This document shows, piece after piece, positions 1 through 5,982 of a stretch of DNA of 46,429 nucleotides (position 1 is its first letter; every line of letters starts with the position of its first letter). The stretch covers positions 1 to 46,429 of the forward strand of contig USMC01000021.1 in the NCBI GenBank assembly GCA_900555715.1, read 5' to 3'. The DNA comes from an uncultured Porphyromonadaceae bacterium (GTDB lineage Bacteria; Bacteroidota; Bacteroidia; Bacteroidales; Muribaculaceae). Position numbers and translations under genes: made by a program. The notes below the pieces were generated by a model, which worked only from the letters and a program-made list of their open reading frames with translations, did not search any database and was not told where the DNA came from.

Positions 1-257
1 CGGCATTTGCTTCTGCGAAACCGCTATCGCCCCGATGGGCTTCATGGCGTGCAGTCGAAGGCTCGACCAAACAGGAATGTACCTGAAGAATGAGTATTCA
101 GTTTTCAAGGGACATCCGGACTTTCGTCCTTACAAAGTAAGTTTAACAAGAATCCTCCGGTTTCGCGTTGGCCTCGTAGGCGCACTTTGGTTGTCCTTGC
201 AGGACTACATACGGTTTGTTTTGATTTTTTCAGTGTCCTATGCAGTCGGATTGGGGC
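1..257. other. Non-coding stretch, no gene recognised
   Basis: I see no convincing gene here; the open frames that cross it lack family features. Read on the minus strand it holds short hairpins: GGAC-GAAA-GTCC around 119-130, with a small CTTAC/GTAAG stem beside it. The tract TTGAAAACTGAAT (minus strand, about 91-105) resembles leader and spacer DNA of Firmicutes, but that is an impression, not a match. It lies beyond the terminator of the ATPase operon and is probably part of the same foreign segment. Confidence 0.4.
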
Positions 258-289
258 AAAAAAAATACCTCGTTGGTTTCCCAACGAGG
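258..289 (-). terminator. Intrinsic terminator of the ATPase operon
   Basis: On the minus strand a perfect 9-bp stem, CCTCGTTGG / CCAACGAGG, closes on a GAAA tetraloop and is followed by TA and eight T. This is a textbook Rho-independent terminator. It sits 30 bases after the stop of the small partner gene, so the two-gene unit ends here. Confidence 0.9.
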
Positions 290-318
290 CATCGAAGACG
301 ATTCTATCTCATACGACT

Positions 319-711
319 TCACATCATGCATCCGAAGATTTGTTTTACAAAATTCGCTTGTTTTTTTCCAGAACGCTTAAACTGATCATATGCTCCTTCC
401 GCATGAATAATCAGCATTTCAATTTCTGGAGCAGTAATGACATTTACCACGTCAATTTTCTGCTCATATGCTTTACTCAATCGAAATTCCTCTCTGCGAG
501 AATCCAAAATCCGTATCACAGAAATCTGCTCATCGAATCCTTTCCGTAAGTATCGCTCCTCGAATCGTTTAGCACTTCTGCAACGGATAACACATTCTTC
601 CAACATTTCTTCTCTTTTGAAAATCAGAAGATCATTATCAACCAGTATGTCGATAATAGCTTCTTCGGCAGATCCTTCACATATACACGCCTTATATTTT
701 GCTAATTCCAT
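319..711 (-). pseudogene. Frameshifted, truncated TOPRIM/RloB-like partner of the ATPase
   Basis: The frame starts at an ATG 7 bases after AAGGAGG, which overlaps the stop codon of the ATPase gene, so the two were translationally coupled. The 130-residue product has a CEGSAEE motif near the N terminus and RILDSRREEF in the middle. These look like the acidic motifs of TOPRIM nucleases, and a later PEIEMLIIHAEGAY segment recalls RloB-type proteins. At a run of seven A (minus strand, 367-361) the zero frame soon ends. The -1 frame continues as TSEFCKTNLRMHDVKSYE, which fits my memory of the family better, then runs into the terminator. I infer loss of one base plus loss of the 3' end. In related ATPase pairs the partner is the nuclease effector. 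The family call is from memory only. Confidence 0.55.
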
Positions 712-723
712 TCTGCTGCCTCC

Positions 724-1875
724 TTAATTGATTGAAGCAGCCAGGCTTTTCTTCAAGCGCATATACGCTTCATATGCTGGCGTTGTTCCCTCAAGGAAAC
801 CGCTCTGGTAGGCATCACTCTTTTTAATATCATTACGTTTCAATATATGGCTCAAATTTTCTGCTGTAATGCCATTACGGTTTCTTACAATACAAATTCC
901 GTCATTTCGGTCATATTCATCCAGCAGTTCCGGATAATGCGTAGTGAAAATAAGCGTTCCGCCATTTTTGTTCAGTCGGCTGTCCATAAAGAAGCGCACT
1001 AAGGTCGTTACAATTTCCTTGTTGAAATGATTCTCTATTTCATCTACCAGAAGATAACCACCTGAATGAAGAACTTCCTTTACCATCGAGAATGTAATAA
1101 TACCCTTAATCGTACCAGAGGACAGATACTGCTCAAGGTCTGCCGCATTATTCAGGATAATCTCTTCTTCATCCTTAAACTTCAAGTGGATAAATGTTTT
1201 TCCCTCTGTCTGTTCAAAGCACAATTTCTCAATGGTTGGATCGAGAAATGCAATTACCTCCAATGGAATATCTTCGGTAAATGGAAGCACATTCACATTC
1301 GTATAGGAAAGCAGGCTGAATATTTCCACTGTATCATTCGCTTTTTTATTATGTGCAATGACAAAGCTGACATCATCAGAAAGGTATGCTTCATCGCTAT
1401 TGCGCTGCTCTACAGGCTTCATTCCTGTAAAATCTGTCAGATACTTTTTCGACTTAACGGTTGCAATTGGTTTTTCCCAAAGGCTTTCAGACAGAATCGA
1501 ATACACATATTCCCCTGTTTTCGACTTCTTTGCTGCAATTACAGTTTCCAAGCAGCAGACGTAGCTGCGCTTATCATAAAAATATGTGCGGATTGTAGCC
1601 TTCTTCGTTCCGCCAAGAATGCTTTTTGCCTCCACATGATTGATGGGCTCATTTTTCACAATATTTAAGGCCAAGCTAATGACCTTTAATACCGAGGTCT
1701 TGCCAGATGCGTTAATTCCAATGAAAGCACAGGCAGAGTGGAGATAGTAGTTATCCGTCAAACGGTAAAGACTATCTTTGTCCTCTTCGCAAACACGTTG
1801 CTGCGTATAAAAGCAAATATCCAAGTCTTTTTTGAATAATGGGAGTCCTTGTGCGTTGATGCGGAGTATTTTCAT
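724..1875 (-). CDS. AAA-family ATPase (AAA_15/AAA_21, RloA/AbiLi-like)
   Basis: A 383-residue SMC/ABC-like ATPase. Walker A is GINASGKT near residue 50. Walker B is YLLVDEIEN about two thirds along, followed by TLIFTTHYPELLD, which resembles the D-loop and H-switch of OLD/RloA-type ATPases. The chosen start is MKILRI, 8 bases after AGGAGG; the frame is open 27 codons further upstream, but that would read through the promoter region. ATPases of this group act as sensors with a nuclease partner in abortive-infection systems such as RloA/RloB, AbiL and PARIS, and the next gene fits that role. The strong Shine-Dalgarno and sigma-70 promoter are unlike the rest of the window and suggest Firmicutes origin. 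The ATPase looks intact although its partner does not. The defence role is inferred from architecture. Confidence 0.8.
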   Translation of the reverse strand: MKILRINAQGLPLFKKDLDICFYTQQRVCEEDKDSLYRLTDNYYLHSACAFIGINASGKTSVLKVISLALNIVKNEPINHVEAKSILGGTKKATIRTYFYDKRSYVCCLETVIAAKKSKTGEYVYSILSESLWEKPIATVKSKKYLTDFTGMKPVEQRNSDEAYLSDDVSFVIAHNKKANDTVEIFSLLSYTNVNVLPFTEDIPLEVIAFLDPTIEKLCFEQTEGKTFIHLKFKDEEEIILNNAADLEQYLSSGTIKGIITFSMVKEVLHSGGYLLVDEIENHFNKEIVTTLVRFFMDSRLNKNGGTLIFTTHYPELLDEYDRNDGICIVRNRNGITAENLSHILKRNDIKKSDAYQSGFLEGTTPAYEAYMRLKKSLAASIN

Positions 1876-1882
1876 AGGTAGT

Positions 1883-1888
1883 CCTCCT
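1883..1888 (-). promoter_or_regulatory. Shine-Dalgarno AGGAGG fixing the ATPase start
   Basis: GAGGAGG lies 7 bases before the ATG at 1875. It selects this start over upstream in-frame codons. Such a strong site is rare in Bacteroidales genes and supports a foreign origin. Confidence 0.8.
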
Positions 1889-1904
1889 CTAAAAACAGTT
1901 TTTT

Positions 1905-1979
1905 CGTTTTTATTTTCTTGTAATCTTATTATACGCCGCAAGTCAGAAAATATCAACAGATTTTCCGTTTTTATTTTCT
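1905..1979. repeat. Pair of 14-bp direct repeats flanking the promoter (operator candidate)
   Basis: CGTTTTTATTTTCT occurs at 1905-1918 and 1966-1979, identical over 14 bp and 61 bp apart. One copy lies upstream of the -35 box and one downstream of the -10 box. Placement on both sides of a promoter, about six helical turns apart, suggests a repressor-looping site. No regulator gene is left in the segment. Confidence 0.5.
1928..1956 (-). promoter_or_regulatory. Sigma-70 promoter of the ATPase operon
   Basis: On the minus strand TTGATA (1956-1951) and TATAAT (1933-1928) are separated by exactly 17 bases. This is near the consensus for housekeeping sigma factors of Firmicutes and Proteobacteria and unlike the TTTG/TAnnTTTG promoters elsewhere in the window. 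Confidence 0.8.
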
Positions 1980-1981
1980 AA

Positions 1982-2209
1982 ATTGTTTTTGACACTAAAA
2001 AGTATCCGTTCAATGTGGCAAGCCCTGTGATTGCTGACCCGTTCCACCGCATGAAATACATGGAGCGTCATGGAAGCGGCCTACGCAAAATCGTCAGGGA
2101 AACCGAAAAGCCGCCTAGATATACAGCGGCATATAATCCTGAAATTTTCTCAACAGCAACAGATTTCAGGGTCATCTTGAAAAATGCAAATTACCAACTT
2201 AGTCAATGA
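1982..2209 (+). pseudogene. 3' fragment of an AlbA/HATPase_c_4-type ATP-binding regulator
   Basis: The frame opens just after a stop at 1979-1981 with no start codon of its own. It contains NVASPVIADPFHRMKYMERH followed by GSGLRKI. This resembles the conserved box near the end of AlbA_2/HATPase_c_4 ('divergent AAA', RecG-like) regulators, where NP-x-IA-x-x-F...GYME-x-x-GSG is typical. The frame stops at 2207-2209; a neighbouring frame continues NDQVSEQDK, which resembles the repetitive tails of these proteins, so a frameshift is likely. The DNA-binding N-terminal part is missing. It is a remnant, abutting the ATPase promoter repeats, and marks a deletion junction. Confidence 0.55.
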
Positions 2210-2369
2210 CCAAGTTAGTGAGCAGGATAAATCGCCGGACATCCCACACACAGTTTTGAATCTTTGTATCCACCTTATTGCCCACGGCAGTGAGGGTGCT
2301 CAAATCACTCATGCTCACTCTATCATGGGTACAGCCAATGATAAGTCCTATGACGCAACCCATGATAAC

Positions 2370-3341
2370 TTATCTCAAATACGCCGTAAAGAATGCGTTG
2401 AGCTTTTCAAACGGAATGATGTCCATCTGATCGTAAAGGTCAGTGTGATTTGCACCGGGGATAATGAGCAATTCCTTGTTATCGCCGGTCAGCTTGCTGT
2501 ACGCTGTTTCGCTGAAATAGCGGGAGTGCGCCTTTTCCCCGTGTACCAGCAGCACAGCAGAGCGGATTTCGCTGCTGTATTGCAAGATCGGCATATTCAG
2601 GAACGACAGCGAGGAGGTCACATTCCAGCCGCCGTTGGAATTCAGGCTGCGGGGATGGTAGCCTCGCGGAGTCTTGTAGTAGGCATAATAGTCCTTCACA
2701 AACTGCGGTGCGTCCTCCGGCAGCGGATCAACCACACCACCCGCCAGCGCATAGCTTCCGCTTTTATAATCCTCGATGCGCTGTGCATTCATGGCTTTTT
2801 TCTTCTCAAAGCGTGCCTGCTCAGAATCCTCAGCATCAAAATATCCATTAGCAGTTACACGGGGCATGTCGTACATAGTCATAGCCGCAGTAGCTTTGAT
2901 GCGAGTGTCAATGGCTGCGGCATTGATCGCCATGCCGCCCCAGCCGCAGATACCGATGATACCGATACGCTCCGGGTCAACGTTCTCCTGCACGGAGAGG
3001 AAGTCTACCGCTGCGCAGAAATCCTCGGTGTTGATGTCCGGCGAAGCGACATAGCGGGGTGTACCGCCGCTCTCGCCGGTGTAGGACGGGTCAAAGGCAA
3101 TCGTCAAGAAGCCAAGCTCTGCCATTTTCTGCGCATACAGACCGGAGGACTGCTCCTTTACCGCACCGAACGGACCGCTGACGGCAATAGCGGGCAGCTT
3201 GCCCACTGCGCCCTTCGGCGTGTACAGATCCGCCGCCAGTGTGATGCCGTAGCGGTTGTGAAAGGTTACTTTCTTGTGATCCACCTTGTCGCTTTTCGGG
3301 AACACCTTGTCCCATTCCTGTGTCAGATTCAGTTTTTCCAT
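2370..3341 (-). CDS. Alpha/beta hydrolase (dienelactone hydrolase / YcjY-like)
   Basis: A 323-residue cytoplasmic protein without signal peptide. The nucleophile elbow is GICGWGG with cysteine at residue 132, as in dienelactone hydrolases. The candidate acid is in LLVHGEKAHS and the histidine in PGANHTDLYD near the end, completing a Cys-Glu-His-type triad. An internal segment of roughly residues 165-245 is a likely cap. It is the third gene of a minus-strand operon, starting 2 bases after the decarboxylase-cupin gene. Together with that gene and the flavoprotein it suggests breakdown or detoxification of lactones or reactive carbonyl compounds; the substrate is unknown. A strong AAGGAGGT precedes the start, unusual for Bacteroidales. 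Confidence 0.8.
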   Translation of the reverse strand: MEKLNLTQEWDKVFPKSDKVDHKKVTFHNRYGITLAADLYTPKGAVGKLPAIAVSGPFGAVKEQSSGLYAQKMAELGFLTIAFDPSYTGESGGTPRYVASPDINTEDFCAAVDFLSVQENVDPERIGIIGICGWGGMAINAAAIDTRIKATAAMTMYDMPRVTANGYFDAEDSEQARFEKKKAMNAQRIEDYKSGSYALAGGVVDPLPEDAPQFVKDYYAYYKTPRGYHPRSLNSNGGWNVTSSLSFLNMPILQYSSEIRSAVLLVHGEKAHSRYFSETAYSKLTGDNKELLIIPGANHTDLYDQMDIIPFEKLNAFFTAYLR

Positions 3342-3343
3342 AT

Positions 3344-4171
3344 TCAGACCTCCTTACCTGTTGCCTCAAAATATACTGTGTTGTCCACGGCTTCCAACCA
3401 TTCATTGGAGGTTTCGTCCCCCGGAACCTCTACCGCCAGATGAGAGAACCAGCTATCCGGCGCAGCGCCGTGCCAGTGCTTTACGCCAACAGGAATATTT
3501 ACCACATCGCCGGGGCGCAGCTCCTGTGCCGGTTTGCCCCATTCCTGATAGTAACCTCGTCCGGCCACGCAGACGAGGATCTGTCCGCCGCCGCTTTTGG
3601 CGTGATGAATGTGCCAGTTGTTGCGGCAACGGGGCTCGAATGTCACGTTGCTGAACTTTATCTGCTCGGTCGATATAGGAGCAAGATAGCTGTTGCCGAT
3701 GAAATATTTGGCGTAAGCTGTATTAGGCTCTCCGATGGGGAAAATCATCTCCTGCTGGAAGCGTTCCTTCTCTGTCACGGCATCAACAGAATCTGCCCAC
3801 ACTTCCTTTGCTATGCGAAATCCTGCCCATGCGTTCGGCCATCCGGCATAGAAAGCTGCCTGAGTGAGTATCGCGGCTATCTCCTTCCGGGTTATTCCAT
3901 GTTTTTTACCCATCTCCAGGTGTGAGCGGAAAGAGGAATCAATCAGACCCTTTCCAAGGAGAATTGAGATTGTGACTAAGCTGTGGTCGTGCAATGACAG
4001 TGTTGAGTCGTTCCATACCGCCTCGCCGAAAAGCACATCATCGTTTAGCTCAGCGAATTTAGGAGCGAAGTCGCCGAGAACAGTGCGCCCCGCTGTCTGT
4101 GTGATTTTATTCTGTGCCATAATGTCTATCGTAACTGCCGAAATTATCAGCATTATAATTATTCTTTTCAT
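3344..4171 (-). CDS. Carboxymuconolactone decarboxylase-cupin fusion, exported
   Basis: 275 residues. An N-terminal signal peptide of about 20 residues ends in IMAQN. Residues of roughly 30-125 form a carboxymuconolactone decarboxylase/AhpD-like helical domain (HSLVTISILL, GITRKEIAAILTQAAFYAGWP). It lacks an obvious CxxC, so it is unlikely to be a peroxidase of the AhpD type. Residues of about 160-260 form a cupin domain with the metal-ligand pattern WHIHHAKSGGGQ and later GVKHWHGA. Such fusions are common next to flavodoxins and alpha/beta hydrolases in gut bacteria. The gene starts 6 bases after the flavoprotein stop. The signal peptide looks Bacteroidales-like, while the 3' end carries a Firmicutes-like ribosome-binding site for the next gene. 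Confidence 0.85.
   Translation of the reverse strand: MKRIIIMLIISAVTIDIMAQNKITQTAGRTVLGDFAPKFAELNDDVLFGEAVWNDSTLSLHDHSLVTISILLGKGLIDSSFRSHLEMGKKHGITRKEIAAILTQAAFYAGWPNAWAGFRIAKEVWADSVDAVTEKERFQQEMIFPIGEPNTAYAKYFIGNSYLAPISTEQIKFSNVTFEPRCRNNWHIHHAKSGGGQILVCVAGRGYYQEWGKPAQELRPGDVVNIPVGVKHWHGAAPDSWFSHLAVEVPGDETSNEWLEAVDNTVYFEATGKEV
3348..3355 (-). promoter_or_regulatory. Strong Shine-Dalgarno inside the end of the upstream gene
   Basis: AAGGAGGT lies 6 bases before the hydrolase ATG and is embedded in the last codons of the decarboxylase-cupin gene. It implies coupled translation and looks Firmicutes-like. Confidence 0.7.
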
Positions 4172-4177
4172 CGTGTA

Positions 4178-4717
4178 TTATCTTATCGATTTACCCATTT
4201 CATAAGCCTGTTGCATCAGTGGCTTGTCTAAGATTTCACCACGCTCATATACGCCCTTACCGTAAATCACTCCTTTTTCCTCGGCTCCTTCCACGCAGGC
4301 GGCGTAGCCACGGAAACAGGCAAGCGTCGTGTCCATCACACTGTCGCTGTCTTCTGCGGCAGTCATGATGTAGTAGAACTCCTTGTTTTTTACTTCAAGC
4401 CACCGCGCCACGGTACGGTCTATAACGGCTTTAAGCTGTGCGCTGATGGAGTAGAAATAGACAGGCGACGAAAGGACAATCACGTCAGCGTCAATCATCT
4501 TCTGAAGCACTTCACCCATATCGTCTTTTATGGCGCAGACACCCTCGTGGCTACAGCAATAATAGCATGCCATGCATGGTGCGATTTTCTTTCCGGCAAC
4601 AAATATCTTCTCCACTTCATTGCCAGCCTCAGTTGCGCCCTTCATAAACTGGTCGCAGAGAGTGTCGGAGTTTCCTCCGCGCCGGGGGCTTCCCGACAAT
4701 ATCAATACTTTTTTCAT
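4178..4717 (-). CDS. NADPH-dependent FMN reductase-like flavoprotein, possibly iron-sulfur
   Basis: 179 residues with the flavodoxin-fold FMN phosphate loop SGSPRRGGNSD at the N terminus and the SSPVYFYSISAQLKAVIDR segment around residues 84-102. Between them lies a compact cysteine cluster, CMACYYCCSHEGVC, close to the C-x2-C-x2-C-x4-7-C motif that binds the 4Fe-4S cluster in iron-sulfur flavoproteins. It could therefore be a one- or two-electron reductase. First gene of the three-gene operon, transcribed away from the AraC regulator. Confidence 0.85.
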   Translation of the reverse strand: MKKVLILSGSPRRGGNSDTLCDQFMKGATEAGNEVEKIFVAGKKIAPCMACYYCCSHEGVCAIKDDMGEVLQKMIDADVIVLSSPVYFYSISAQLKAVIDRTVARWLEVKNKEFYYIMTAAEDSDSVMDTTLACFRGYAACVEGAEEKGVIYGKGVYERGEILDKPLMQQAYEMGKSIR

Positions 4718-4737
4718 TCTGATATGTTTGTTTTTTG

Positions 4738-4745
4738 CAAAATTA
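4738..4745 (-). promoter_or_regulatory. Bacteroidetes -7 box for the flavoprotein operon
   Basis: TAATTTTG on the minus strand matches TAnnTTTG and ends 20 bases before the ATG. I see no clear -33 TTTG, which fits activator dependence on the divergent AraC protein. Confidence 0.5.
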
Positions 4746-4883
4746 CTATGTTTCTCTGTCCTTTCCGATATACAATTTACAGATGTATTTACCGATTTTA
4801 CTGATTGTTATATGCCTGTTCTTGTGAGTATAACCTATTCAACAGATTCGATTACCATTATTACGGAAGTAAACTCATATCTG

Positions 4884-4914
4884 TTGTTCCGACAGATTTT
4901 TGTTGCTAATTTTG
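4884..4914 (+). promoter_or_regulatory. Bacteroidetes promoter of the araC-type gene
   Basis: TTG at 4884-4886 and TAATTTTG at 4907-4914 are separated by 20 bases, the usual -33/-7 arrangement. The start codon is 20 bases downstream. Confidence 0.65.
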
Positions 4915-4934
4915 CGTTATAAAATCCCGGCGAT

Positions 4935-5834
4935 ATGGAAAAGATAGACAAACTCGACACTATTGATAAGTACAACCGGATACTGGGAGCCGAAACTCTC
5001 CATCCGCTCGTGGCTGTCACCGACTTCTCGAACTACCAGAGCATACCCCATTTCCGAAAGGAATTCGGGTTTTACTGTGTGTTTTACAAGGAGCTGCACT
5101 GCGGCACGATAGACTACGGACGCAGCAAGTATGACTATCAGGACGGCACCCTGCTCTTCATCGCTCCGGGTCAGGTGGCGGGCGTCAACGACGGAGGCGT
5201 TTCACAATATCCCCGTGGCATGGTACTTATGTTCCATCCGGACTTTCTCTATGGCACACCGCTTGCACGGCTGATGAAGAACTACACTTTCTTTTCCTAC
5301 GACTCGAATGAGGCCCTGCATATGTCGGAACGCGAAAAGACAATTATCCTCAACTGCTTTAAGGAAATAGGCGCGGAGCTTGAACATGCCATCGACAAGC
5401 ACACAAAGAAGATCGTGGCGTCATATATCGAAACGCTGCTGAACCACTGTCTCAGGTTCTACGACCGCCAGTTCATCACCAGAGAGGTTTCTAACAAGGG
5501 TGTTCTCAGCCGTTTCGAAAAGTTCCTGAACGACTGGTACGACTCCGGCAAGGCAAAAGAAGAAGGAATACCGTCTGTCCAGACGTGCGCCTCCGAAATG
5601 TGCCTTTCGCCCAACTATTTCGGTGACCTCATAAAAAAGGAACTCGGCAAAACCGCCACGGAGTACATCCAGCTTTTTGTCATCGGCAAAGCCAAAGAAC
5701 TTCTTGCAGAAGGCGAGCTGAACATCAGCGAAATAGCTTATGAACTCGGCTTCAACTATCCGCACCATCTCACCCGCATGTTCAAGAAAATCACCGGACT
5801 GCCCCCAAAGGAATTTCAACTGAAAGCTATATAG
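4935..5834 (+). CDS. AraC-family transcriptional regulator
   Basis: 299 residues. The N-terminal half is a cupin-like sensor domain (GTLLFIAPGQVAGV around residues 72-85). The C-terminal 100 residues form two helix-turn-helix units: VQTCASEMCLSPNYFGDLIK and ISEIAYELGFNYPHHLTRMF, ending in KKITGLPPKEFQ. It is divergent from the flavoprotein-cupin-hydrolase operon with 217 bases between starts, so it probably controls that operon. The ligand is unknown. The GH31 gene follows 148 bases downstream but has its own promoter. Confidence 0.9.
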   Translation: MEKIDKLDTIDKYNRILGAETLHPLVAVTDFSNYQSIPHFRKEFGFYCVFYKELHCGTIDYGRSKYDYQDGTLLFIAPGQVAGVNDGGVSQYPRGMVLMFHPDFLYGTPLARLMKNYTFFSYDSNEALHMSEREKTIILNCFKEIGAELEHAIDKHTKKIVASYIETLLNHCLRFYDRQFITREVSNKGVLSRFEKFLNDWYDSGKAKEEGIPSVQTCASEMCLSPNYFGDLIKKELGKTATEYIQLFVIGKAKELLAEGELNISEIAYELGFNYPHHLTRMFKKITGLPPKEFQLKAI

Positions 5835-5952
5835 AAAGAATGTAATACCACCGACGAAGACCAACCGTTTAAACATGCGCCTATTCAGAATAGAACGATA
5901 TTACCGCCGGTTCAAAATCAACAGCATGTAGTGTTATTCGGTTTATATTCGC

Positions 5953-5960
5953 TAACTTTG
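5953..5960 (+). promoter_or_regulatory. Bacteroidetes -7 box of the GH31 gene
   Basis: TAACTTTG followed by C, 22 bases before the ATG. No convincing -33 TTTG is present, so activation by a regulator is possible. Confidence 0.5.
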
Positions 5961-5982
5961 CAGGAAATAAACCTTAAACCGC

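Noticed and set aside
35..549. Plus-strand frames of about 116-120 codons at the window start
   Set aside because: They cross the minus-strand terminator and the partner gene and show no ribosome-binding site or motif.
2184..3443. A 419-codon plus-strand frame opposite the alpha/beta hydrolase
   Set aside because: It is antisense to a gene with a clear catalytic motif, has no family features, and is rich in residues expected from reading GC-rich codons backwards.
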